Of a stretch of 64,000 bases of DNA, positions 7,115 to 15,306 are shown piece by piece (position 1 is the first letter of the stretch; each line of letters begins with the position of its first letter). The notes under the pieces were generated by a model. It was given only the letters and a program-made list of their open reading frames with translations, searched no databases and was not told the origin of the DNA. The translations under genes were made by a program, and so were the position numbers. Source of the DNA: Streptomyces flavidovirens DSM 40150 (GTDB lineage: Bacteria; Actinomycetota; Actinomycetes; Streptomycetales; Streptomycetaceae); assembly GCF_000429085.1 (NCBI RefSeq), contig NZ_AUBE01000022.1, positions 56,131 to 120,130 on the forward strand. The letters are read 5' to 3'.

Positions 7115-9301
7115 TCAGCGCACGCGCCGGTCCTCCAGCGGCGCGGCGCTCAGCCGTTCTTCGGCCTCGCGGGGGAGGTGCGGGGTGTGGTTGACCAGCC
7201 GGGCCGAGTTGCCGACGACCGCGATGCTGCTGGTGTTGTGCAGCAGCGCGGCGAGGACGGGATTCATGGACCCTCCGGCGCCGGCGAGCAGGCCGAGCAG
7301 GTTGACGCCGATGGCCAGACCGTAGTTCTGGCGTACGACGCGCAGCGTGTGGCGGCTGAGTTCGACGACGGCGGCGACCTGGCGCAGATCGTTTCCCGCC
7401 AGCGCGATGTCGGCGGTCTCCAGCGCCACGTGCGAGGAGTGCTCGCCCATGGTGATCCCCACGTCGGCCAGGGCGAGCGCGGGGGCGTCGTTCGTGCCGT
7501 CGCCGACCATCGCCACGGTGTGGCCCTCGGCCTGGAGGTCCCGGATGAGCTGGAGCTTGCCCTCGGGCAGCGCGTGCGCGTGCACCTCGGTGATGCCGAG
7601 CGCGTCGGCGACGACCTGCGCGGTCTCCGGCGCGTCACCGGTGAGCAGCACCAGGCGTGACACACCGAGCTCTCGAAGCTGCCCGATGACGGTCCCGGCG
7701 CCCGCCCGTACGGCGTCGGAGACCCCCAGCATGCCGATCAGGTCCTCGTCGTGGGCCAGGCAGATGACGGTCTCGCCGCCGCCCCGCAGCCGCTGCGTCC
7801 ACCCCTGGGCCTCCTCCGTCAGCTCGACGCCGTGCCGACGCAGCAGAGCCGGGCTGCCGACCAGCAGGCGCGTACCGTCCAGCTCGGCGCGCATGCCCAT
7901 GCCGAGCACGACCTCGCAGGCCTGGTGGATGGGAACGTGCAGGTGCTGTTCCTCGGTACGGGCGACGATGGCCTGGGCGAGCGGATGCCGGGCGTGCAGT
8001 TCCCCGGAGGCGGCCAGGCTGAGCACCTCGTCGGCGCTGAACCTGTCACTGAGGGTGACCACGCTCGTGACCAGCGGCCGCCCGAAGGTCAGGGTGCCGG
8101 TCTTGTCGAACACGACGGCGGTGACACGCCCGACGCCCTCCAGGTGGGTTCCGCCCTTGATGAGCGTGCCGCGGCGCGCTCCGTTGCCGATGGCGGCGCT
8201 GATGGCGGTGGGCGTGGCCAGGCCGGCCGCGCACGGGCAGGCGATGAGGAGCATGGTCATCGCGCGTCTCGCGTCGCGGGTGACGAGGTACGTCAGTGCG
8301 GCGAGCGCGAAGGACACGGGGACGAAGCGCTGGGTGAAGCGGGTGGCGACCGTCTGGATCGGCGCCCGGTCCGCCTGGGCCTCTTCGACGCGGCTGATGA
8401 TCCGGCCGACCGTGGTGTCGGCGCCGACATAGGTGGCACGGACCTGGAGCGATCCGGACGTGACGATGGTGCCGGCGTACACGTGGGAGCCGGAACGGGC
8501 GTACACGGGAAGCGCCTCACCGGTGACCGCCGCCTGGTCGACCAGGGCCTCGCCGGAGACGACGTGTCCGTCGACCGGGATCCTGTGGTGCTCGTACACC
8601 GCGACCACGTCGAACGGCCGCACGTCTTCGAGCGCCACCTCGGTTTCGTCGCCGTCCTCCTGTACGAGCCAGACGCGCTCCTCGCCGATGGTGAGCAGCT
8701 CTTCGATGGCGCGCCTGGTGCGGCGCAGGGTCAGCGTCTGGAGGAACTCGCCGATGTTCAGGAGCCACAGCACGGTGAGGGCCACGACGTTTTCGCGCAG
8801 GACCAGCGAGATAACCGTCGCCGCGGTGACGAGGGTGTCCGTCCCCGGCGAGCTGCGGCCACGCAGCGAGCGCAGGGCGCCGCGGAAGAAGGGCAGGCCG
8901 GTGAAGACCGTGACCGCGCCGAGGAAGCCCGAGGAGCCGACGGTGATCCGTGGTCTGCGCAGCAGGCGGCGCAGCGCCACGAGCGCGAGGACGGCGCCTC
9001 CGACGACCAGCCGGGCGACCTCGCCGGTGGAGGAGTCGGGTACGGACCGGGTGGGCGTGGCGGGTGCGGACTCGGGTGGGGGTTCTTCCAGCGCGGCCAC
9101 CAGCCGGTCGACGTCCAGGCGGTCCGGTTCCATCCAGATCACGACGCTGCCGGTGCGCGGGAAGATCCGCAGCGCGCGGAACCCGCTGACGCCGGTCAGG
9201 CGTTCGTCCACGAGGCCGGCGCTGCCGGGGCGGGCTCGTACCCACGGAACGGTCAGCCGCGCCCGGCCCGCGGCGACGGAGCACACGGCCACGGCGGACA
9301 T
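7115..9301 (-). CDS. Heavy-metal P1B-type ATPase, CtpC-like (probable zinc efflux)
   Basis: 728 residues from the ATG at 9301. Contains the metal-channel motif CPCAAGLATPTA, the phosphorylation site DKTGTL with Asp at about 399, and TGDAPET and GDGTNDAPAL hinge motifs. The short N-terminal domain lacks a CxxC metal-binding motif. CPC plus the preceding DUF1490 partner fits the mycobacterial CtpC group, which exports zinc (earlier reports said manganese). The frame continues to 9667 but that extension overlaps the upstream gene and is low-complexity Arg/Ser; the chosen ATG lies 2 bases after the partner's stop (TGACCATG), implying translational coupling. Confidence 0.85.
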   Translation of the reverse strand: MSAVAVCSVAAGRARLTVPWVRARPGSAGLVDERLTGVSGFRALRIFPRTGSVVIWMEPDRLDVDRLVAALEEPPPESAPATPTRSVPDSSTGEVARLVVGGAVLALVALRRLLRRPRITVGSSGFLGAVTVFTGLPFFRGALRSLRGRSSPGTDTLVTAATVISLVLRENVVALTVLWLLNIGEFLQTLTLRRTRRAIEELLTIGEERVWLVQEDGDETEVALEDVRPFDVVAVYEHHRIPVDGHVVSGEALVDQAAVTGEALPVYARSGSHVYAGTIVTSGSLQVRATYVGADTTVGRIISRVEEAQADRAPIQTVATRFTQRFVPVSFALAALTYLVTRDARRAMTMLLIACPCAAGLATPTAISAAIGNGARRGTLIKGGTHLEGVGRVTAVVFDKTGTLTFGRPLVTSVVTLSDRFSADEVLSLAASGELHARHPLAQAIVARTEEQHLHVPIHQACEVVLGMGMRAELDGTRLLVGSPALLRRHGVELTEEAQGWTQRLRGGGETVICLAHDEDLIGMLGVSDAVRAGAGTVIGQLRELGVSRLVLLTGDAPETAQVVADALGITEVHAHALPEGKLQLIRDLQAEGHTVAMVGDGTNDAPALALADVGITMGEHSSHVALETADIALAGNDLRQVAAVVELSRHTLRVVRQNYGLAIGVNLLGLLAGAGGSMNPVLAALLHNTSSIAVVGNSARLVNHTPHLPREAEERLSAAPLEDRRVR

Positions 9302-9303
9302 GG

Positions 9304-9615
9304 TCAGTGCTCGTGTCCGTGATCGTGGTTGTCGACCTTGACCGCCGAGGGCGGCGGGACCTCTTCGCCGAGGCTGGTCCGGGCCTCCGCGAGCACGTCC
9401 CCGGCCTTGAGCCGCGCCTCTTCGGCGGCCGAGGCCACCCATCGCCCGGCGACGATGCTGCCCGCGATGCCGCCGATCAGGGCTTTGCGTGCGACCGGTT
9501 TCGCGTCGGGAAGGCGCTTGGAGGCTCCGCGGAGGATCAGACCGCCGACCACTCCGGAGACCGCGTAGTGCGCGAGGCGGCCGGCTGCGGCACCGGCAAG
9601 AGCCACGGGATGCAT
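9304..9615 (-). CDS. DUF1490/PacL-like membrane partner of the P-ATPase
   Basis: 103 residues. A glycine-rich membrane-associated N-terminal half (about 5-60, with GRLAHYAVSGVVGGLILRG), an Ala/Glu-rich helix, and a C-terminal tail VDNHDHGHEH made of Asp/His/Glu. In mycobacteria the PacL proteins (DUF1490, for example Rv3269) have the same layout, end in a DLHDHDH-type zinc-binding motif, and scaffold and stabilise CtpC-family exporters. Good ribosome binding site (AAGGAG, about 7 bases before ATG). Immediately upstream of the ATPase, in the same gene order as Rv3269-ctpC. Metal binding by the tail is inferred from composition. Confidence 0.8.
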   Translation of the reverse strand: MHPVALAGAAAGRLAHYAVSGVVGGLILRGASKRLPDAKPVARKALIGGIAGSIVAGRWVASAAEEARLKAGDVLAEARTSLGEEVPPPSAVKVDNHDHGHEH

Positions 9616-9721
9616 GAACGTCTCCTTCCGTCTGTGCCCAGGAGGGCTCGACGGACTCTTCCTTCAAGTGTGCGCCCGCCGGGTGAACCGGGGCCAGCGC
9701 AAGGCACCGGGGAACGGAGAC

Positions 9722-9735
9722 TTGAACGCGTTCAA
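9722..9735. promoter_or_regulatory. Palindromic operator copy 1 (TTGAACGCGTTCAA)
   Basis: Perfect 14-bp palindrome. Its first six bases TTGAAC also fit a -35 element with a 17-bp spacer to TATGGT (9745-9750), giving a rightward promoter for the YndJ-like gene. A dimeric repressor bound here would cover the -35. Confidence 0.7.
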
Positions 9736-9765
9736 CAGACCCCGTATGGTCAGTGCGAGATTGAC

Positions 9766-9779
9766 TTGAACGCGTTCAA
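9766..9779. promoter_or_regulatory. Palindromic operator copy 2 (TTGAACGCGTTCAA)
   Basis: Identical second copy, 44 bp from the first (start to start, about four helical turns), placed in the presumed 5' leader before the GTG start. Two identical sites on the same DNA face suggest cooperative binding by a TetR-like dimer. The regulator gene is not adjacent. Confidence 0.7.
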
Positions 9780-9795
9780 ATCTGGGGGGTTCGTG

Positions 9796-10620
9796 GTGTC
9801 CGTGCTGGTCAACCTGATCGTCATGCTCGGCATGCTCGTTGTCGTCCCCATGGGCCTGCGCCTCGTCGGTTCACCGGGACTCAGCCGCATCCGGCGGGCA
9901 TGGCCCCTGCTCGCGGCGCCGGGGGCCGTCGCCCTGTGGCTGCCGCGCGGGCCGATCGCGACCGCGCTCGCCGCGGTGTACGCCGCCGCGACCCTCGCTC
10001 TGGCGCTGCACGCCCCCGCGCGACTGGCCCGTACGCGCTCCCTCGCACCGGCCGAGATCGCGTTGCTCACCGCGCTCGCGACGCCGTCGGTCGCCGGGCT
10101 CGCACTGGTCGCCGAGCGCTCCGGGCACGAGCTCTTCGGCTTCGACCTGGAGATCCTCGCGCTCACCGTGCCGCACTTCCACTTCGCCGGCTTCGCCGCG
10201 GCGCTGGTGGCGGGGCTCGTCTGCCGGGTGGCCGCACAACGGCCCACCGCCCGGTTCGCCGCGCTGAGCGTGCCGCTCGGCACGCTGCTGGTCCTCGCCG
10301 GATACTTCATCGACGACTGGGCCGAGCTCGTGGGAGCGCTCGTACTGACCGCGGGCATGTGGGCAGTGGCGCTGCTGACGTGGCAGGACGTACGCGACGA
10401 CCGGCAGGACCGGACGACCCGCACGCTGCTCGCCGTCTCGGCCACCGTCCTGGTCGCGACGATGCTGCTGGCCCTCAGCTGGGCGCTCGGCGAGGCGACC
10501 GGCATTCCGCACCCCGACCTGACCTGGATGGCCGCCACCCACGGCCTGGGCAACGCGCTCGGTTTCGCGCTGTGCGCGGTGCTGGCCTGGCGACGACTCG
10601 AAGAGGAGACCACCGCATGA
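9796..10620 (+). CDS. YndJ-like multi-pass membrane protein
   Basis: 274 residues, hydrophobic throughout, with about eight predicted membrane segments. The conserved HFHFAGFAAAL stretch and the DWAELVGALVLTAGM region resemble the YndJ-like family, whose function is unknown. The GTG at 9796 follows a GGGGGG run with good spacing; GTG at 9793 or 9802 is also possible. Its stop overlaps the next start (ATGA), so it heads a tightly coupled operon with a DUF1990 protein and a lipase-maturation-factor-like protein. Expression is probably controlled by the two TTGAACGCGTTCAA sites just upstream. Confidence 0.75.
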   Translation: MSVLVNLIVMLGMLVVVPMGLRLVGSPGLSRIRRAWPLLAAPGAVALWLPRGPIATALAAVYAAATLALALHAPARLARTRSLAPAEIALLTALATPSVAGLALVAERSGHELFGFDLEILALTVPHFHFAGFAAALVAGLVCRVAAQRPTARFAALSVPLGTLLVLAGYFIDDWAELVGALVLTAGMWAVALLTWQDVRDDRQDRTTRTLLAVSATVLVATMLLALSWALGEATGIPHPDLTWMAATHGLGNALGFALCAVLAWRRLEEETTA

Positions 10621-11138
10621 GCGACTTCACCTACACCGAGGTCGGCGCCACCGGGCAGACCCCCCTGCCCGCCGGCTACCACCACCTGCGCCACCGCGCG
10701 GCGGTGGGCACGGGCCGCGCCGCCTTCGATGCGGCGGGCGCGGCGGTGACCACCTGGCGGCTGCACCGCGAGTCGGGCGCACGGGTACGGGCCGACGCGG
10801 CGCGGGCCGAGCCCGGCGTGGCCGTAGAGGTCTCGGTCGGAGTCGGGCCGCTGCGGGTGGCCGCACCGTGCGAGGTGGTCTGGACGGCGTACGAGAAGGA
10901 CCGGACCGGGTTCGCGTACGGGACGACCGGACGGCACCCGGAGCGCGGCGAGGAGTCGTTCGTCGTGGAGCTGGCGGACGACGGGACCGTGTGGTTCACC
11001 GTGACCGCGTTCAGCCGCCCGGCCGTCTGGTACACCCGGCTCGCCGCACCCCTCGTGCCCGCCTGCCAGCACTGGTACGCCCGGCACCTCGGCAGGACCC
11101 TGCGGCGGATCGCCACCGGAGCGCCCGTACGCCGATAA
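10617..11138 (+). CDS. DUF1990 family protein
   Basis: 173 residues. Begins MSDFTYTEVGATGQTPLP and contains VWTAYEKDRTGFAYGT and EESFVVELADDGTVWF, typical of DUF1990 (a small beta-rich fold often found beside YndJ in Firmicutes and actinobacteria). No signal peptide or membrane segment. Start ATG overlaps the preceding stop (ATGA) and has GAGGAG about 9 bases upstream; its stop overlaps the next start (TAATG). Function unknown. The pairing with YndJ is recurrent, which suggests a shared role in the envelope; that is inference. Confidence 0.8.
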   Translation: MSDFTYTEVGATGQTPLPAGYHHLRHRAAVGTGRAAFDAAGAAVTTWRLHRESGARVRADAARAEPGVAVEVSVGVGPLRVAAPCEVVWTAYEKDRTGFAYGTTGRHPERGEESFVVELADDGTVWFTVTAFSRPAVWYTRLAAPLVPACQHWYARHLGRTLRRIATGAPVRR

Positions 11139-12568
11139 TGGGCGTGATGGAGTGGTTCGCCGCACCCGACTACTGGCTGAGCCGGCTGGTCTTCCAGCGG
11201 GCTCTGGCCGCCGTGTATCTGGTCGCGTTCCTCACGGCGGCCCTCCAGTTCCGGGCGCTCATCGGCTCACGGGGCATCCTGCCGGTACCGCAGTATCTGC
11301 GGCGGGTGCCCTGGCGCGAGTCTCCCACCCTCTTCCGGCTCCACTACTCGGACCGCTTCTTCACGGGATGCGCCTGGGCGGGCGTGCTGCTCGCGGCGGC
11401 GCTGGTCGCGGGCGCGGCGGACCAACTGCCGCTGTGGGCCGCGATGCTGATGTGGGCGGCCCTGTGGGCGCTGTATCTGTCGATCGTCAATGTCGGGCAG
11501 ACGTGGTACGCCTTCGGCTGGGAGTCGCTCCTCCTGGAGGCCGGCTTCCTGGCCATCTTCCTCGGCAACGAGCGCACCGCGCCGCCCGTTCTGGTGCTGT
11601 GGCTGCTGCGCTGGGTGCTGTTCCGGGTGGAGTTCGGCGCCGGCCTGATCAAGCTGCGCGGCGACCTGTGCTGGCGCAAGCTGACATGCCTGGACTTCCA
11701 CCACGAGACCCAGCCCATGCCGGGCCCGCTGAGCTGGTTCTTCCACCACCTCCCGAAGCCGCTGCACCGGGTGGAAGTGGCCGCCAACCACGTGACCCAA
11801 CTACTGGTACCGGTACTGCTCTTCACACCACAGCCGGTTGCGAGTGCGGCTGCCGGGCTGATGATCCTGACCCAGTTGTGGCTGGTGCTCTCCGGCAATT
11901 TCGCCTGGCTGAACTGGCTGACGATCGTCCTGGCGGTGTCGGCCGTCGACTTCTCGCCCTGGGTCACCACGCCCGCCCTGCCCGCTTCCCCACGCTGGTA
12001 CGAGGTGCTGGTCATCGCCGTCACCGCGCTGCTGCTCGCCCTCAGCTACCGGCCCGCGCGCAATCTGTTCTCGCGTCGCCAGGCGATGAACCGTTCGTAC
12101 GATCCGCTCCACCTGGTCAACGCCTACGGCGCGTTCGGGAGCATCAGCCGCGTCCGCCAGGAGATCGTCGTCGAGGGTACGGACGAACCTGTGGTGCACC
12201 GGGGCACGGTGTGGCGCGCGTACGAGTTCAAGGGCAAGCCCGGCGATCCGCGCAGGTTGCCGCGCCAGTTCGCGCCGTACCACCTGCGCCTCGACTGGCT
12301 GATGTGGTTCGCGGCGCTCTCCCCCGCGTACGCGTACTCCTGGTTCGACCCGTTCGTGGAGCGGCTGCTGACGGGGGAGCCGGCGACGCTGAGGCTGCTG
12401 CGCCGAAACCCCTTCCCCGACGCTCCGCCCACCTACGTCCGGGCCCGGGTCTACCGCTACCGCTTCACCACCTGGCGCGAACTGAGGCAGACGCACGCCT
12501 GGTGGCACCGCACGCTCGTACGCGACTTCCGGCCGCCGATGGCTCTCGCCTTCAGGGAGTCGCGCTGA
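11138..12568 (+). CDS. Lipase maturation factor (LMF1)-like membrane protein
   Basis: 476 residues. Multi-pass membrane protein with the conserved DUF1222/LMF1 features: DYWLSRLVFQRALA near the start, a YAFGWESLLLEAGFLAIFLG segment, FRVEFGAGLIKLRGDLCW, and a soluble C-terminal part with NRSYDPLHLVNAYGAFG. Animal LMF1 assists folding of lipoprotein lipases in the ER; the role of bacterial homologues is not established. Start chosen at the TAATG overlap with the DUF1990 stop; an internal ATG at 11147 is the alternative. Third gene of the operon. Length is normal for the family. Confidence 0.85.
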   Translation: MGVMEWFAAPDYWLSRLVFQRALAAVYLVAFLTAALQFRALIGSRGILPVPQYLRRVPWRESPTLFRLHYSDRFFTGCAWAGVLLAAALVAGAADQLPLWAAMLMWAALWALYLSIVNVGQTWYAFGWESLLLEAGFLAIFLGNERTAPPVLVLWLLRWVLFRVEFGAGLIKLRGDLCWRKLTCLDFHHETQPMPGPLSWFFHHLPKPLHRVEVAANHVTQLLVPVLLFTPQPVASAAAGLMILTQLWLVLSGNFAWLNWLTIVLAVSAVDFSPWVTTPALPASPRWYEVLVIAVTALLLALSYRPARNLFSRRQAMNRSYDPLHLVNAYGAFGSISRVRQEIVVEGTDEPVVHRGTVWRAYEFKGKPGDPRRLPRQFAPYHLRLDWLMWFAALSPAYAYSWFDPFVERLLTGEPATLRLLRRNPFPDAPPTYVRARVYRYRFTTWRELRQTHAWWHRTLVRDFRPPMALAFRESR

Positions 12569-12608
12569 GACAATCGCCGTCCATCCGCAATGCCGGGAGG
12601 CGGGGGCG

Positions 12609-13082
12609 ATGACGGCGGGAGCGTTCGAGGCGGCCACCGGTGACGGGCCGGCCGCCGACGCGCCCGACGGGCGGCGGGTCGCCGAGGTGCGGGTCGCGTT
12701 CGAGGGGCTGATGCAGATCCGGCGCCTGACGAACACGGGGGCCGGCGATCCGCTGGCCGTACCGGCGGCGTGGGAGATCAACCAGGTGGTGCGGTCCGTG
12801 GCCCTGGCGCTGGAGGCCGCGGGCATCGCCCCCTCCGCCGTCGACGCGGCGGGCGCGCGGAGCGCGACGGGTTACCGCGTCGGCGCGGGCGAGCGACCCG
12901 GCACCGCCAGGGTGGAGTGGCTCGGTCCGCCGGGCGGTGGCGCCGCCCAGGAGGAGCAGGAGGCGCTGACCCGGTGCGCCGCGGAGCTCGGCCGCCTCGG
13001 CTGGACGGCCCTGCTGTACCGGGGGCCGCGCCGACGGCGCTTCCTGGAGGTGGAACCGCCGGCCGCCGTACGCCCCCGCTGA
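12609..13082 (+). CDS. Hypothetical protein
   Basis: 157 residues, soluble, no recognised domain. GGAGG at 12597-12601 precedes the ATG. The sequence is Ala/Gly/Arg-rich with two aliphatic helices (AWEINQVVRSVALALEAAG and QEALTRCAAELGRLGWTALLY). It lies 40 bp after the LMF1-like gene on the same strand and immediately before a strong terminator hairpin, so it is probably the last gene of that operon. I cannot assign a function. Confidence 0.65.
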   Translation: MTAGAFEAATGDGPAADAPDGRRVAEVRVAFEGLMQIRRLTNTGAGDPLAVPAAWEINQVVRSVALALEAAGIAPSAVDAAGARSATGYRVGAGERPGTARVEWLGPPGGGAAQEEQEALTRCAAELGRLGWTALLYRGPRRRRFLEVEPPAAVRPR

Positions 13083-13084
13083 CG

Positions 13085-13135
13085 GACGGCGTCCCCCCTG
13101 CCGGGCCGTGTCGGCCCGGCAGGGGGGACGCCGTC
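13085..13135. terminator. Long perfect hairpin terminator
   Basis: GACGGCGTCCCCCCTGCCGG... and its exact complement form a stem of about 23-24 bp with a 3-5 base loop, starting 2 bases after the stop at 13082. No T-run, as is usual in Streptomyces. It closes the operon above and also separates it from the leftward peptide gene at 13149. Confidence 0.85.
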
Positions 13136-13148
13136 GCACAGGGGTCGC

Positions 13149-13334
13149 TCAGTCGATTCCCGGCAGGATGTGCGGCTCCGCCAGGTCCTCTTCGTACCCG
13201 GCCAGTCTGATGGGAGCCGACCGGGACCACACTTCGAGGCTGCCCAGTTCATCGGGCCTGCGGCGGCGGGGCTGACCGGCCCGTTCACCACTTTCATGAG
13301 ACCGCTTGTCCTGCTTTGTCATCTCTGGCGTCAC
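13149..13334 (-). CDS. 61-residue peptide, candidate RiPP-like precursor
   Basis: Starts with GTG at 13334, GAGGAG about 6 bases upstream. The N-terminal half is strongly basic and hydrophilic (HESGERAGQPRRRRPDELG); the C-terminal part turns abruptly to LEVWSRSAPIRLAGYEEDLAEP and ends HILPGID. A charged leader followed by a compositionally different, conserved-looking tail is the shape of a precursor peptide, but there are no maturation enzymes beside it, and I cannot match it to a lasso, lanthipeptide or graspetide family. It may equally be a small regulatory protein. The gene is isolated: convergent terminator to the left, 337 bp of non-coding DNA to the right. Confidence 0.5.
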   Translation of the reverse strand: MTPEMTKQDKRSHESGERAGQPRRRRPDELGSLEVWSRSAPIRLAGYEEDLAEPHILPGID

Positions 13335-13613
13335 CGCGCACTCCTCTGTGTCGCGTAACCCGTCCGGACGTATCGCCTCGGCCTGTGCCGGCGGCGACCG
13401 GTCGCCCGGCGGGTCAGGAAAGTTGGGGCAGTTCGGTCGCGGTGGCGCCGGTTACTCACACTGGAGTGGCCTTGGTGAGGCTGTCCGTGCCCAACAGAGT
13501 ACCCATATGAGCGCGGTTCCGCTCGATGGATTGCGTCACCTTTCGGCCTGCTGCCGTTCGTGCCCCGTTCGCCGCACGCCCGAGTCCTCCTCACCCGCAC
13601 GGGCCGCCACGCG
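13335..13613. other. Non-coding stretch upstream of the peptide gene
   Basis: About 280 bp between the peptide gene start and the SDR terminator. It presumably holds the promoter of the peptide gene. No open frame with a convincing ribosome binding site is visible, and no clear -10/-35 pair stands out. Confidence 0.4.
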
Positions 13614-13663
13614 AAAAGTCCGGTGCGTGGCGCCCCGCCCGGGGGCCTACACACCGGACTTTT
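13614..13663. terminator. Intrinsic terminator of the SDR gene
   Basis: AAAAGTCCGGTG (13614-13625) and CACCGGACTTTT (13652-13663) form a perfect 12-bp stem with a GC-rich interior that can itself pair. T-runs occur on both strands, so it can stop transcription both ways. It sits 9 bp past the SDR stop. Confidence 0.85.
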
Positions 13664-13671
13664 TTCCGCTT

Positions 13672-15165
13672 CTACCAGTTGGCGGGGGCGTAGTCCTTCA
13701 GGAAGACGCCGAAGAGGTCTTCGCCCTCCTCGCCGCGCACGATCGGGTCGTAGACGCGGGCAGCGCCGTCGATCAGGTCGAGCGGGGCGTGGAAACCCTC
13801 CTCGGCGAGCCGCATCTTGTCCGGGTGCGGACGCTCGTCGGTGATCCAGCCGGTGTCCACGGCGGTCATCAGGATGCCGTCGGACTCCAGCATCTCCTGG
13901 GCGCTGGTGCGCGTGAGCATGTTCAGCGCGGCCTTGGCCATGTTGGTGTGCGGGTGGCCGGCGCCCTTGTAGCCGCGGCTGAAGACGCCCTCCATCGCCG
14001 AGACGTTCACGACGTACTTGCGCTTCGCGGCGGCGGCCGCCATCGCCGGGCGCAGCCGGCTGATGAGGATGAACGGCGCCGTCGAGTTGCACAGTTGTAC
14101 TTCGAGGAGCTCGACCGGGTCGACCTCGGAAACTGTCTGGATCCAGCTGTTCGTGTCGTCGAGGTCGGGTACGAGCCCGCCCGCGTCGATCGCCGTGCCC
14201 GCCTCGATCCTGGCGAGCGACGTCGAGCCCGTGACCAGCGCCAGGTCGGTGACCTGCTGGGCGGTGAGGCCCTCGGGGCGGGCCGTGGGCAGGGCGAGCT
14301 GGGCGCCGGAGCCGAAGGCGCCGATGACCTCGGCGGGCGGGAGCTCACCGGCGGGCAGCGGGGCGGACTCGGCGGCGATCAGCTCGCTGTACGCGCGCGG
14401 GGAGCGGCGTACGGTCTGCGCGGCGTTGTTGATCAGGATGTCGAGCGGGCCCTCGGCCGCGACCGAGTCGGCGAGCGCGACGACCTGCGCCGGGTCACGC
14501 AGGTCGATGCCGACGATCTTGAGGCGGTGGATCCACTCGTCGCTGTCCGGCATCGCCTTGAAGCGGCGGATCGCGTCGTTCGGGAAGCGGGTGGTGATGG
14601 TGGTGTGCGCGCCGTCGCGCAGCAGCCGCAGCGCGATGTACATGCCGATCTTGGCGCGGCCGCCGGTGAGCAGCGCGCGCCTGCCGGTCAGGTCGGTGCG
14701 GGCGTCACGGCGGGCGCGGTTCTCGGCGGCGCACTTCTGGCACAGCTGGTGGTAGAAGGCGTCGACCTCGACGTAACGCGTCTTGCAGATGTAGCAGGAC
14801 CTGGGCCGCTGGAGTATGCCCGCGATCTCGGCGGTGGCCGTGGAGGACGGCAGGACGCCCTGCGTCTCGTCGTCGATGCGGTCGGCGGAGCCGGTGGCGG
14901 TGGCGTGCGTGACGGCCCGGTCGTGGGCGGTCTTGGCGGCGCGGCGCTCCTGGCGGCGGCGCTGCTTCACGGTCCGGTAGATGCCGGCGGTGGCGCGGCG
15001 TACCGCGATGGCGTCGGGGTGGTCGACGTCCAGCTTGTCGAGCTCGTCGAGCACGCTCAGGCAGACCGCCATGCGGTCCGGGTCGATGCCGGGGCCGAAC
15101 GCCGGGGTGTCCTGGCCGTCCGGGATGTCGCCGTACGCCGCCGGACTGTCCTCTGTCACCGTCAT
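13672..15165 (-). CDS. SDR-family oxidoreductase with N-terminal zinc-ribbon-like domain
   Basis: 497 residues from the ATG at 15165 (MTVTEDSPAAYG); the frame extends to 15246 but without a better start. The first 180 residues form a helical extension ending in CYICKTRY...CQKC, two CxxC pairs that should bind zinc. The rest is a classical SDR fold: cofactor loop TGGRAKIGM, NNAA motif (ILINNAAQTV) and a SAMEG...GYKGAGHPHTNMAK region where the usual YxxxK is reshaped. The large insert after NNAAQ is unusual. NAD(P)-dependent oxidoreduction is likely, substrate unknown. Isolated gene with its own terminator. Confidence 0.8.
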   Translation of the reverse strand: MTVTEDSPAAYGDIPDGQDTPAFGPGIDPDRMAVCLSVLDELDKLDVDHPDAIAVRRATAGIYRTVKQRRRQERRAAKTAHDRAVTHATATGSADRIDDETQGVLPSSTATAEIAGILQRPRSCYICKTRYVEVDAFYHQLCQKCAAENRARRDARTDLTGRRALLTGGRAKIGMYIALRLLRDGAHTTITTRFPNDAIRRFKAMPDSDEWIHRLKIVGIDLRDPAQVVALADSVAAEGPLDILINNAAQTVRRSPRAYSELIAAESAPLPAGELPPAEVIGAFGSGAQLALPTARPEGLTAQQVTDLALVTGSTSLARIEAGTAIDAGGLVPDLDDTNSWIQTVSEVDPVELLEVQLCNSTAPFILISRLRPAMAAAAAKRKYVVNVSAMEGVFSRGYKGAGHPHTNMAKAALNMLTRTSAQEMLESDGILMTAVDTGWITDERPHPDKMRLAEEGFHAPLDLIDGAARVYDPIVRGEEGEDLFGVFLKDYAPANW

Positions 15166-15306
15166 CGCCGCTGCTGTCCTCGTGTGCTCGTGCCGCTTGT
15201 GCCGCTGGTGAAGTACCAAAATCCGAACTTTACGTAAGCGGGGCACTCTGAGCCAAACGATTCACCCCGGCAGGCGACGCGCAGCGACGTATCTCACACG
15301 GACCGG

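Noticed and set aside
7010..7660. Plus-strand frame starting in the Zur-like box
   Set aside because: The translation is antisense to the ATPase gene and has no conserved motif. The promoter is kept as a finding but not the ORF.
13149..13334. Lasso peptide or lanthipeptide precursor
   Set aside because: No YxxP leader motif, no Thr at the lasso position, no Cys or Ser/Thr-rich core, and no modifying enzymes nearby. Kept only as an unclassified peptide.
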